From: WHSP01 sp040905505
GTDB taxonomy: Bacteria; Gemmatimonadota; Gemmatimonadetes; Longimicrobiales; Longimicrobiaceae
Assembly: GCA_040905505.1 (NCBI GenBank)
Contig: JBBDRL010000029.1
Span: 1 to 9,961 of the forward strand
Reading direction: 5' to 3'
DNA: 9,961 nt
Part shown: positions 1 through 5,967 of the stretch, in pieces
Layout of the letters: the number at the start of each line of letters is the position of its first letter
How positions within the stretch are numbered: position 1 is the first letter of the stretch
Notes under the pieces: generated by a model
Told to the model about the DNA's origin: nothing
What the model saw: only the letters and a program-made list of their open reading frames with translations
Databases searched by the model: none
Made by a program: the position numbers and the translations under genes

Positions 1-56
1 ATCGGCTATCGGCTATCGGCTATCGGCTATCGGCTATCGGCTATCGGCTATCGGCC
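1..56. repeat. 7-bp tandem repeat, unit ATCGGCT
   Basis: Seven perfect head-to-tail copies of ATCGGCT fill positions 1-49, followed by a final copy differing only in its last base (50-56). The array begins at the first base of the window, so its true length is unknown. A period of 7 is not a multiple of 3, so length changes would shift any reading frame crossing it; no convincing gene does. It lies beyond the 3' end of the minus-strand lipoprotein gene and is probably non-coding. An inverted copy follows at 106-120. Confidence 0.95.
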
Positions 57-105
57 GTGCACCGGAAGACCCGTGCCGTGTATCGACCATGCCGTAAGCT
101 GACGA

Positions 106-120
106 CCGATAGCCGATAGC
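106..120. repeat. Inverted copy of the heptamer repeat (possible hairpin arm)
   Basis: This 15-base stretch is the exact reverse complement of two-plus units of the array at 1-56, so the two can pair as a 15-bp stem with a loop of about 50 bases (55-105). It begins 5 bases past the stop codon of the minus-strand lipoprotein gene. In a leftward transcript the arm here comes first and the array second, so a large hairpin would form right after the operon. There is no T-tract typical of an intrinsic terminator. A role in termination or mRNA 3'-end protection is inference. Confidence 0.7.
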
Positions 121-125
121 TTCTC

Positions 126-665
126 TCACACCGGTATATCCCAGTTGCAGCGATGATCGTCGTCTTCCAGGATGCCGGCGAGCTGCTGCTGGTAGTTCTC
201 CAGGACGTTGGCTTCGACGGTCCCTTGCTCCGGGATCCGGATCGAGTAGGCGCTGGCCCGCTCGACGAAGCGGGCCGAATCGGCCGGGCTGACGGCGTGG
301 TTCACGGCGGAATCGAGGTTGGCGTAGGCACCGGCTCGGAACTCTGCGTGGCGGTGGAAAGCACGGGCGAAATCGGCGACCGCGACGGCCGCCTGGCGCT
401 GAATGGCGGCCATCGGATCGGAGGAATCCGAAACCTCGAAGCTCCCCTCGATCGTTGCGAGGTTTTCCTCTGCAGTCGCTTCGAGTTCGCGGGCCGCACA
501 CGCCTGTCGGAAAGCCGCCTCCCGAAGCACCACCAGCTCGGCTGAGGGGGCGGAGCTTGCGTCGTCGCCGCAGCCCGCGAGGAGCAGGCACAGCATCGAG
601 ATTGCCAGCGGGGTCCTCGGGATCGGGACCACGCGCCGTATCCAGGATTCAGGGCCTCTATCCAT
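126..665 (-). CDS. Predicted lipoprotein of unknown function
   Basis: This gene encodes 179 residues of a protein I do not recognise. The N-terminus carries a basic stretch (R10, R11, R17), a hydrophobic segment at about 20-31 and a lipobox LLAGC with the lipidated cysteine at C32, followed by GDDASS. D34 lies at +3, so sorting is uncertain. The mature part, about 42-170, looks mostly alpha-helical and is rich in Ala, Glu and Arg, with no recognised catalytic motif; C56 and C173 could form a disulfide. The ATG at 665 overlaps the end of the upstream isomerase gene by 8 bases (ATGGATAG), which implies translational coupling. The frame stays open further upstream, but there it only shadows the isomerase. 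It is the last gene of a three-gene leftward operon. Envelope location is well supported; function is unknown. Confidence 0.85.
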   Translation of the reverse strand: MDRGPESWIRRVVPIPRTPLAISMLCLLLAGCGDDASSAPSAELVVLREAAFRQACAARELEATAEENLATIEGSFEVSDSSDPMAAIQRQAAVAVADFARAFHRHAEFRAGAYANLDSAVNHAVSPADSARFVERASAYSIRIPEQGTVEANVLENYQQQLAGILEDDDHRCNWDIPV

Positions 666-1257
666 CTTCACCGACCTGAAAGAGCATCTGCTCGACGAGA
701 TCGCAGAGCAGGTGGATGATCGTGATGTGGCCTTCCTGGACGCGTTCGGTCGCGCTGGATGGAACGGCCAGGGTCTCGGCGGCGAGGTTGCGCAGACGTC
801 CGCCCTCGGCGCCCGTGAGTGCCAGGCACCAAGCACCGGCATCCCGTGCGGCCTCGGCGGCCAGGAGGACGTTCTCGGAGTTCCCGCTCGTGCTGATCGC
901 CACGAGCACGTCGCCGGGCCGGACGAACGCCTCGACCTGTCGGCGGAAAACCGTCGCGAACTCGTAGTCGTTGCTCCAGCAGGTGAGCGTCGGGGCATCC
1001 AGCAGGTGGTGCGCGGGGAGTCCCGGCCGGTCTCGCTTGTAGCGAGCGACCAGCTCCTCGACGAGATGCATGGCATCGCAGGCAGAGCCGCCATTGCCGC
1101 AGGCGTAGAGCCGGCCGCCCGCGCGGAACGTCTCAGCAATGCGCCTGGCAACGCGCAGGAGCTGATCGCTCTGCTGCCTCAGCTCCTCCTTGACGCGAGC
1201 GGACGCGACGAGGGCCGCGTCTATCTGCTCGAGCGCGTCGTCATCGTTCAACTCCAT
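658..1257 (-). CDS. gmhA: GmhA-like SIS-domain isomerase (D-sedoheptulose 7-phosphate isomerase)
   Basis: GmhA converts D-sedoheptulose 7-phosphate to D-glycero-D-manno-heptose 7-phosphate in the cytoplasm, the first step towards ADP-heptose for LPS core. The 199-residue protein is near family length (E. coli 192). It has the SIS signature ACGNGGSACDAMH (52-64), the second sugar-phosphate motif ISTSGNS (121-127) and the C-terminal stretch RVQEGHITIIH (172-182). H64, E68, Q174 and H182 align with the E. coli metal and catalytic residues H61, E65, Q172 and H180, which separates it from DiaA-type SIS proteins. The SD GAGG (minus strand, 1269-1266) overlaps the stop of the upstream peptidase and lies 8 bases before the ATG. 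The gene follows that peptidase by 10 bases and overlaps the lipoprotein gene by 8. No other heptose genes are visible, so the pathway assignment rests on motifs alone. Confidence 0.88.
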   Translation of the reverse strand: MELNDDDALEQIDAALVASARVKEELRQQSDQLLRVARRIAETFRAGGRLYACGNGGSACDAMHLVEELVARYKRDRPGLPAHHLLDAPTLTCWSNDYEFATVFRRQVEAFVRPGDVLVAISTSGNSENVLLAAEAARDAGAWCLALTGAEGGRLRNLAAETLAVPSSATERVQEGHITIIHLLCDLVEQMLFQVGEDG

Positions 1258-1267
1258 GGCGGGCGCC

Positions 1268-2407
1268 TCATTGCAAACGGCCGTACCGGCGCATGATCTC
1301 GAGGACCTCGTCGATCGGCAGGGCTTCCGCCGTGCTCCGATGCCCGACGATGGTCGTCGCCCGGAAGAGCGAGTTCAGAATCGCCTCCTCGGTCGCCTCG
1401 AGGGCCGCCTCGAAAAGCGGCGACACACGATCGTTGGGCAGCACCTCGATGGCGGATAGCTGACGTCGCCGCTCCGGCGTACGGCGAACCGGCTCGGCCG
1501 TCGAAAAGGCGATGACATAGTCTCCCGAGCCGTTCGTCATCGGTGAACCGGTGCGGGCGAGTCCGAGAATCGCGCGGGTGGCGAGCCGCTCCAGGTTCCG
1601 TGACTCGAGTGGCGCGTCCGTGGCGATCACGATCATGACGGACCCGTCGGCGTCGGCACCGTCGATCTGATTGCGCAGGTAATACTGTCCGAGCTCCTCA
1701 CCGACCGGAACGCCATCGATTCGCAGGATACCCCCGAAGTTCGTCTGCACCAGCACCCCCACGGTGTAGCCGCCGAGGTCGCTGGGGAGCCGACGCGACG
1801 ACGTGCCGATCCCGCCCTTCCACCCGAAAGCGGAGGTGCCGGATCCGGCACCCACGGCGCCTTCCGCCACCGGCCCTGAGGTTGCGGTAGTGATGGCCTC
1901 CAGCACGTGCTCGGCCCGGACCGGCCGCGAGCGGATGTCATTGAGCGATCCATCGTTCGTTTCGCCCACGATCGCGTTGACGCTTCGCGCCGACGGGTTC
2001 TGCTCGAGCGAGTAATCGAGCACTGCGTCCGCCACTCGCGGCACGCAGAGCGTACAGGTCAGCACCACGGGCGTCTCGATCTCGCCGAGCTCCCGCACCT
2101 GTGTGACGCCCATGAGCTTGCCGAAGCCGTTCCCGACGTGGATCGCCGCGGGTACCTTGTCGGTGAACACGTTTCCGCCGTGCGGGATGACCGCCGTGAC
2201 GCCAGTATGGATTGAGTCGCCCTCGTGTAGCGTCACCTGACCGACCAGGACGCCGGCGACATCCGTGATCGCGTTCAGCGGTCCTGTCGGCAGTACGCCG
2301 GGCGCGATGCCGACCTCGCGGGCTCTCGGCCGTTCGTTGGCAGCGGGTGCCTGGGCCATCAGAGGTGCGGCGCTCGCCAGCAGCAGGAGAAGATGGAAAA
2401 TTGGCAT
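1268..2407 (-). CDS. P1 family peptidase (DmpA/BapA-like aminopeptidase), exported
   Basis: This enzyme belongs to the MEROPS P1 family, Ntn-fold aminopeptidases that activate by self-cleavage and release N-terminal residues, including D- or beta-amino acids in DmpA and BapA. It has 379 residues (DmpA about 375). A signal peptide spans about 1-20 (hydrophobic core HLLLLLASAAPL, then AQA), so it should act in the periplasm. Family marks include GPLNAITDVAGVLVGQ (42-57), GNVFTDKVPAAIHVGNGFGK (78-97) and GGIGTSSR (198-205). The expected autoproteolysis site is G255-S256 within DGSVMIVIATDAPL. S294 and D296 in GSGDY match by spacing the BapA catalytic Ser288/Glu290. It heads a three-gene leftward operon. 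No good SD precedes the ATG, so weak or leaderless initiation is possible. Substrate cannot be told from sequence. Confidence 0.92.
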   Translation of the reverse strand: MPIFHLLLLLASAAPLMAQAPAANERPRAREVGIAPGVLPTGPLNAITDVAGVLVGQVTLHEGDSIHTGVTAVIPHGGNVFTDKVPAAIHVGNGFGKLMGVTQVRELGEIETPVVLTCTLCVPRVADAVLDYSLEQNPSARSVNAIVGETNDGSLNDIRSRPVRAEHVLEAITTATSGPVAEGAVGAGSGTSAFGWKGGIGTSSRRLPSDLGGYTVGVLVQTNFGGILRIDGVPVGEELGQYYLRNQIDGADADGSVMIVIATDAPLESRNLERLATRAILGLARTGSPMTNGSGDYVIAFSTAEPVRRTPERRRQLSAIEVLPNDRVSPLFEAALEATEEAILNSLFRATTIVGHRSTAEALPIDEVLEIMRRYGRLQ

Positions 2408-2422
2408 GGCTTCGGCCGGGGT

Positions 2423-2428
2423 GGAGGT
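2423..2428 (+). promoter_or_regulatory. Ribosome binding site of the beta-propeller lipoprotein gene
   Basis: GGAGGT lies 4 bases before the ATG at 2433. It favours this start over the longer upstream frame, which only shadows the divergent peptidase gene. It sits inside the 25-bp gap between the two divergent genes, so the rightward promoter must lie within the 5' coding end of the peptidase gene. Confidence 0.6.
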
Positions 2429-2432
2429 GTCT

Positions 2433-3440
2433 ATGGCAGGTAATAGAACGGCATTCAGGCCGCAAGTGCCGAGGCGACTCGTGAGGCGCTACTCTCTGGG
2501 GCTCCTGTTCGGCGCCCTCGCCGTGTCCTGCCGGGCGGGGCCGCCGGACACCCTGGCCATCGCCGAGCGCATCGCACTGCCCGATTCGGCATTCTCGTCA
2601 CTCTACATGGCGGCCGACGACACGATCTGGCTGGGCGCGCCCGGAGCGCTCGTTCGAATCGACGCCGGTGGGCGCGAGCTCCGCCACATTCCTCTCGGCG
2701 CGCCGGCCGTCCCGGAGCACATCGGGACGTTCGGTGGGATGTCCTATTTCCGCGCAGGGCCGTCCACGGTGCGCGTGGACGCCGTTGCCGACAGTGCCGT
2801 CACTGCACGCGAGGACATCGTCGGCCGGTCTTTCATCACGGACCCGCTCGGCCGGTTCGTCTATCGCGCCGACGAGAGCGGTGCCGTGGTGGCCCATGAC
2901 CCCCTATCGCTGGAGGCGGTATGGGGTTGGCCGGCAGTCGGCGGGCAGGCGACGGCGCTGGCCGTCACCAGCCACGGTGACCGAATGTACCAGGCGGTCG
3001 CGGGGTCGGATGGTACCGAGTCGGCGCTCCTCGTGCGGGACCTGCAGACCGGTCGGATACTGGACCGCCTGGCGCTGGCCGATCCGCTGCAACTGTTGTT
3101 GATGCCGGCCGACGGGCCACTCCTGGGGGTTAGCTGGGGTGGCGCGCCTCGCGGGAGTGTCGCCGCCTTCCACTGGCGGGACGGAGACCTCGATGTGTCC
3201 TGGAGGCGGACGTTTGCCGATCTCGGGCTCAGTGGGCCCGTTCGGGCCGCGCTCTCACCTTCTGGTCGGCTACTTGCAATTCTCGCCCGCGAAAGCGAAG
3301 CCGGCCTCCACGTGCTGGACGTGGAGACCGGCAGAACGGTCGAGCGGCTTCGCGAAGCGGCCCTCGACGTCGGCTTCGGTGCCACCGACGAGGTCTATCT
3401 GCTCGCCCGCGACGAGCTACGCCGCCTCAGTGAGTTGTGA
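2433..3440 (+). CDS. Predicted beta-propeller lipoprotein
   Basis: The product has 335 residues. An N-terminal basic region (RRLVRR, 14-19) and hydrophobic stretch SLGLLFGALAVSC give a plausible, not ideal, lipobox with C33 as the lipidated residue. The rest reads as about seven repeats of 40-50 residues. They share blade-like marks: aromatic/hydrophobic strands, D-G or S-G turns, and ends such as LVRIDAGG, VVAHDPLSLEA, LVRDLQTGRIL and LHVLDVETGRTV. This fits a WD40/YVTN-like propeller used for binding; no catalytic residues are evident. The ATG at 2433 has the SD GGAGGT; a GTG at 2481 (starting MRRYSLG) would give a more typical short signal peptide and is a real alternative. It is divergent from the P1 peptidase (25 bp) and its last 14 bases overlap the opposing small membrane protein gene. 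Partner or ligand is unknown. Confidence 0.8.
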   Translation: MAGNRTAFRPQVPRRLVRRYSLGLLFGALAVSCRAGPPDTLAIAERIALPDSAFSSLYMAADDTIWLGAPGALVRIDAGGRELRHIPLGAPAVPEHIGTFGGMSYFRAGPSTVRVDAVADSAVTAREDIVGRSFITDPLGRFVYRADESGAVVAHDPLSLEAVWGWPAVGGQATALAVTSHGDRMYQAVAGSDGTESALLVRDLQTGRILDRLALADPLQLLLMPADGPLLGVSWGGAPRGSVAAFHWRDGDLDVSWRRTFADLGLSGPVRAALSPSGRLLAILARESEAGLHVLDVETGRTVERLREAALDVGFGATDEVYLLARDELRRLSEL

Positions 3441-3603
3441 CGTCGGTCTTCCCTCGCAGCAGCATTCCGGCGACGATGAAGGGAATGAAATTGATGAGCA
3501 GACTCGCGAGTGCCGGTATCATCGCCGACCGGCCGAAAAAGACGGCGACGATGACGATCGCGGGCAACGTGATCATCGCCCCGGCGAGCAGCATGAGTTT
3601 CAT
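3427..3603 (-). CDS. Small two-helix membrane protein (58 aa)
   Basis: This short frame starts with ATG at 3603, preceded by GGAG (minus strand, 3614-3611) at 7 bases. The 58-residue product begins MKLMLLAGAM. It has two strongly hydrophobic segments, about 3-23 and 27-49, split by a short GRS turn, then a basic and polar tail RGKTDVTTH. K2 at the front and R50/K52 at the end predict both termini in the cytoplasm. There is no lipobox or known domain. The last 14 bases overlap the 3' end of the convergent propeller gene. A plus-strand frame across the same bases gives low-complexity basic sequence and is not credible. I do not recognise the family. The hydrophobicity pattern and the SD make a real gene likely, but expression is unproven. 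Confidence 0.72.
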   Translation of the reverse strand: MKLMLLAGAMITLPAIVIVAVFFGRSAMIPALASLLINFIPFIVAGMLLRGKTDVTTH

Positions 3604-3610
3604 AGATCGG

Positions 3611-3614
3611 CTCC
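3611..3614 (-). promoter_or_regulatory. Ribosome binding site of the small membrane protein gene
   Basis: On the minus strand GGAG lies 7 bases upstream of the ATG at 3603. This normal spacing is one of the main reasons for accepting the 58-residue frame as a gene. Confidence 0.55.
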
Positions 3615-3622
3615 GGTTGTTC

Positions 3623-3628
3623 AGTATA
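3623..3628 (-). promoter_or_regulatory. Possible -10 element of the small membrane protein gene
   Basis: The minus strand reads TATACT, 5 of 6 bases to the TATAAT consensus, in otherwise GC-rich DNA. It would place the transcript start only about a dozen bases before the ATG, just ahead of the GGAG site. No good -35 is found at 16-18 bases, so this is tentative. Confidence 0.25.
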
Positions 3629-3768
3629 CGACCCCGCCTCGCCTGGCCGGCCGTACCCGGTAGCGCGATTCGGAAAGCGCGGGGATTTTATTCAGCCCTC
3701 CGCGGCCACGCAAGAGGCTGCCGCTAAGGCACAAACTAGTTCTGGACCGCGACTATCCCCGTGAAGCC

Positions 3769-4494
3769 ATGAACCCGCAACAACACTCCAGCGACCTGAT
3801 CTTCTGGGACGTCGATACGCAGTTCGACTTCATGACGCCGGCCGAACGCGGCGGCAAGCTGTACGTCAGAGACCCGGCCGATGCCGGTGACGAGGGCGCG
3901 GTCAAGCTGATCCCCGCCCTGTCCGAGCTCTCCCGATTCGCCACGCGGAATGACGTGCTCAGGGTCGCGACGGGCGACTGGCACAGGCTGGACCATCGCG
4001 AGATCGACACCGAGACCCCGGACTTCCGGACCACGTTTCCACCCCACTGCCTGGCGGGGGAAGTCGGATCGACGAAGGTCCCGGAGACGAAGTTGCGAGA
4101 CACGCTCGTCCTGCCGCTGCGCGCGGACCCGGCGGTCGCGTGGGATGTCGCGCGGCGCGCCGTACGAGAGGGCAGGGATATCTTCGTCCAGAAGGAGGAG
4201 TTCAGCTGCTTCCTGGGGAACCCTGCGACCGGCGCGCTCCTGGAGGCGCTGAACCCCAAGGCCATCGTGGTCTACGGTGTAGCCCTCGATGTCTGCGTGA
4301 AGGCGGCCGTCGAGGGGATGCTCGAACGGGGCTGGAACGTGTTCGTGGTCGCCGACGCGACCTGCGGGCTCGGCCTCGAGGACCCGGAGTCACTGATATC
4401 GAGTTGGGAGCGCCGCGGTGCGAGCCGCGTGACGACGGATGGAATCATCAGCGGAGCGGTGCCGCCGACCGCGGAATTGACGCAGAGCGTGTGA
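3769..4494 (+). CDS. Nicotinamidase-like cysteine hydrolase (isochorismatase superfamily)
   Basis: Nicotinamidase deamidates nicotinamide to nicotinate for NAD salvage in the cytoplasm. The product has 241 residues, somewhat longer than bacterial PncA. The catalytic Asp-Lys-Cys set is present: D16 in VDTQFDF (15-21), K142 in FVQKEEF, and C176 in GVALDVCVKAA (170-180), with the cis-peptide-like VA before it. Metal-site residues fit the PncA pattern: D70, H72 and H76 in DWHRLDH, and H93 in FPPHCLAG, the motif that favours nicotinamidase over isochorismatase. Related amidases such as biuret or N-carbamoyl hydrolases share the fold, so I give no gene name. The ATG at 3769 starts just before the first strand (DLIFWDVD); the SD is weak. 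The SDR gene follows after 79 bases in the same direction. Confidence 0.85.
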   Translation: MNPQQHSSDLIFWDVDTQFDFMTPAERGGKLYVRDPADAGDEGAVKLIPALSELSRFATRNDVLRVATGDWHRLDHREIDTETPDFRTTFPPHCLAGEVGSTKVPETKLRDTLVLPLRADPAVAWDVARRAVREGRDIFVQKEEFSCFLGNPATGALLEALNPKAIVVYGVALDVCVKAAVEGMLERGWNVFVVADATCGLGLEDPESLISSWERRGASRVTTDGIISGAVPPTAELTQSV

Positions 4495-4518
4495 GCCGCG
4501 TCGACTCGCTTACCCTCA

Positions 4519-4552
4519 GGCCGGGATGGATCGGAGCGTGGACCTCCCGGCC
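4519..4552. other. Perfect 8-bp inverted repeat between hydrolase and SDR genes
   Basis: GGCCGGGA (4519-4526) and TCCCGGCC (4545-4552) are perfect complements separated by 18 bases, and could form a stable GC-rich hairpin 24 bases after the hydrolase stop. No T-run follows on either strand, so it is not a classic intrinsic terminator. It could partly terminate, stabilise or process the transcript between the two genes. Confidence 0.4.
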
Positions 4553-4573
4553 GCAAAATGAGCAACAGAGAGA

Positions 4574-5317
4574 ATGCCTGACCTGGATCTGAGTGGAAAG
4601 ACGGCAATTGTGACGGGAGCGAGCAAGGGCATCGGCTTCGCGATCGCGGCCTCGATCGCTCGTTCAGGCGCCAACGTCGTGATGTGCGCACGCAACGCCT
4701 CGGAGCTCGAGGAAGCTGCAGCACGTCTCGATGCCCTGGCGTCCGGGACCGTTCTCGGCCGCCCGTGCGATCTACGCGAGTACGATGAGGTTCGCCGGCT
4801 CGTCGACTTCACGATCGAGCACTTCGATCGCGTAGACATTCTCGTGAACAACGCGGGCGTCGGGGCTTTCGCGCCGGTGGACGACATCGACGTGGAGACG
4901 TGGCGTCAAGTGATCGAGACCAACCTCAACGGCGTCTTCTACGCTTGCCGCGAGTCGATTCCGCACATGCGGCGGCGGGGGAGCGGCTGGATCATCAACA
5001 TCGGGTCGCTGGCTGGCAAGAACCCTTTCGCAGGGGGCGCGGCGTACAATGCTTCCAAGTTCGGCCTGTTAGGCTTTACCGAGGCCATGATGCTCGACGT
5101 CCGTCATGACGGGATCCGGGTGAGCTGCGTCATGCCGGGGAGCGTGGCGACCCATTTCAGCGGTCCGGGCTCCCACGGCGGCAAGAGCGCGAGCGCGGCC
5201 GACTGGAAGCTACAGCCGGAGGACATCGCCGAGATGGTCCTGGATCTGCTCGCCTTCGACTCGCGCGCTCTACCCTCCCGCATCGAGATGCGTCCGAGCC
5301 AGCCACCGAAGAAATAG
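4574..5317 (+). CDS. SDR family oxidoreductase (FabG-like)
   Basis: This is a classical short-chain dehydrogenase/reductase of 247 residues, the usual size. The Rossmann dinucleotide motif TGASKGIG is at 14-21; R40 after the second strand suggests NADP(H) preference. D66 (adenine contact), NNAG (92-95) and the catalytic tetrad N117, S145, Y158 and K162 (YNASK) are all present. The PG motif at 188-189 follows the active site. The C-terminus ends in a basic, proline-rich tail (RPSQPPKK). The substrate cannot be read from sequence; 3-oxoacyl-ACP reductase is one option, but no fatty-acid genes are nearby. The ATG is preceded directly by AGAGAGA, a poorly spaced SD. The next gene starts 22 bases later, so the two are probably cotranscribed. 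Confidence 0.92.
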   Translation: MPDLDLSGKTAIVTGASKGIGFAIAASIARSGANVVMCARNASELEEAAARLDALASGTVLGRPCDLREYDEVRRLVDFTIEHFDRVDILVNNAGVGAFAPVDDIDVETWRQVIETNLNGVFYACRESIPHMRRRGSGWIINIGSLAGKNPFAGGAAYNASKFGLLGFTEAMMLDVRHDGIRVSCVMPGSVATHFSGPGSHGGKSASAADWKLQPEDIAEMVLDLLAFDSRALPSRIEMRPSQPPKK

Positions 5318-5339
5318 CGACGAGGCAGTGCTTCTACCG

Positions 5340-5852
5340 ATGTCCAAACCTCGCGCGGTGATCTGGGACCTCGATGGAACACTCGCCGACGATCGGGCCC
5401 GAGCCCATTACGTCGAGGTCGAGGAGGGGAAGAAGCGGGATTGGAAGTCGTACTTCGACGCCATCGAGGATGACCCGCCGATCGCGGCATCGATCGCGAT
5501 TCTTCAGGCGCTGAGGCACGATGGGATCGGCGTGCTGTACCTGACTGGCCGGCCCGAGTACACCCGACCGCAGACCGAACGCTGGCTGAAGGTGAATGGC
5601 CTGGACGAGTACGATCGACTCGTCATGCGGCCCAATGACGAGCGTCGCGTCGCCGGCGAGTTCAAGGTGGATGCGGTTCGCGAGCTCCGCGAGCATTACG
5701 AGCTCGTCTGTGCGTTCGAGGACCGCCTCGACGTCGCGGATCACCTTCGGCTCGACGGGACTCCCGTGTTCCTGTACGGCGCGGGTGCGGAGGCGGCCGC
5801 CGAGGCGGTGGAGATCCTCGATCTGGAGCCGGATGAGGTCGAAGGTGAATAG
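5340..5852 (+). CDS. HAD superfamily phosphatase resembling the Pnkp phosphatase domain
   Basis: The 170-residue protein is a stand-alone HAD hydrolase. Motif I is WDLDGTLAD (9-17) with nucleophile D10 and acid/base D12. Motif II is T69 in YLTGRPEYTR (67-76), motif III is probably K109 in EFKVDAV, and motif IV is FEDRLDVAD (126-134). The run LTGRPEYTRPQTERWL, followed by MRPNDERR (96-103), resembles the 3'-phosphatase domain of T4-type polynucleotide kinase (from memory, without an alignment). No kinase P-loop is present, so this is the phosphatase half only. A nucleic-acid-end or nucleotide phosphatase role is inferred; acid phosphatase or another small-molecule phosphatase remains possible. 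I chose ATG 5340, which puts the DxD motif ten residues in; an in-frame GTG at 5328 sits too close to the GAGG at 5331-5334 region to be clearly better. It lies 22 bases after the SDR gene. Confidence 0.8.
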   Translation: MSKPRAVIWDLDGTLADDRARAHYVEVEEGKKRDWKSYFDAIEDDPPIAASIAILQALRHDGIGVLYLTGRPEYTRPQTERWLKVNGLDEYDRLVMRPNDERRVAGEFKVDAVRELREHYELVCAFEDRLDVADHLRLDGTPVFLYGAGAEAAAEAVEILDLEPDEVEGE

Positions 5853-5967
5853 CACGCCCGAACGCTTCCGGTCCGGCGGTTGAGCCCATTTGCCATCTCC
5901 GCAGGTCCCCCCCAGATTGCGTCCTCATCATTCCGCGGTTTCAGTGTAGTCCACACGAGGTAGGCTC
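5853..5967 (+). promoter_or_regulatory. Intergenic leader of fumC with its ribosome binding site
   Basis: This 115-bp gap holds a run of seven C (5907-5913) and ends with GAGG (5957-5960), 7 bases before the fumC ATG, a good SD. The gap size suggests that fumC has its own promoter, but no pair of -35 and -10 boxes stands out. No small gene is apparent. Confidence 0.45.

Noticed and set aside
666..1151. Upstream extension of the lipoprotein frame to a 341-residue protein
   Set aside because: The extra part is another frame of the gmhA coding sequence, with Arg/Ser-rich shadow composition. The lipobox 32 residues after the ATG at 665 marks the real N-terminus.
403..1296. Plus-strand open frame of 297 codons opposite gmhA and the lipoprotein
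   Set aside because: Antisense shadow of two well-supported genes; no recognisable domain.
2265..2432. Longer start for the propeller lipoprotein gene
   Set aside because: It would lie antisense to the signal-peptide end of the P1 peptidase and put 56 odd residues before the lipoprotein signal. The SD at 2423-2428 supports 2433.
2408..2460. Promoter for the leftward peptidase operon
   Set aside because: TATTAC on the minus strand near 2440-2446 is a weak -10 match without a fitting -35.
3437..3727. Plus-strand frame of 96 codons after the propeller gene
   Set aside because: Mostly the opposite strand of the small membrane protein, then Arg/Pro-rich sequence from GC-rich intergenic DNA; no SD or domain.
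3604..3768. Promoter for the nicotinamidase-like gene
   Set aside because: The AT-rich patch GATTTTATTC around 3683-3692 could hold a -10, but no -35 at proper spacing was found; the rest of this 165-bp gap shows nothing convincing on the plus strand.
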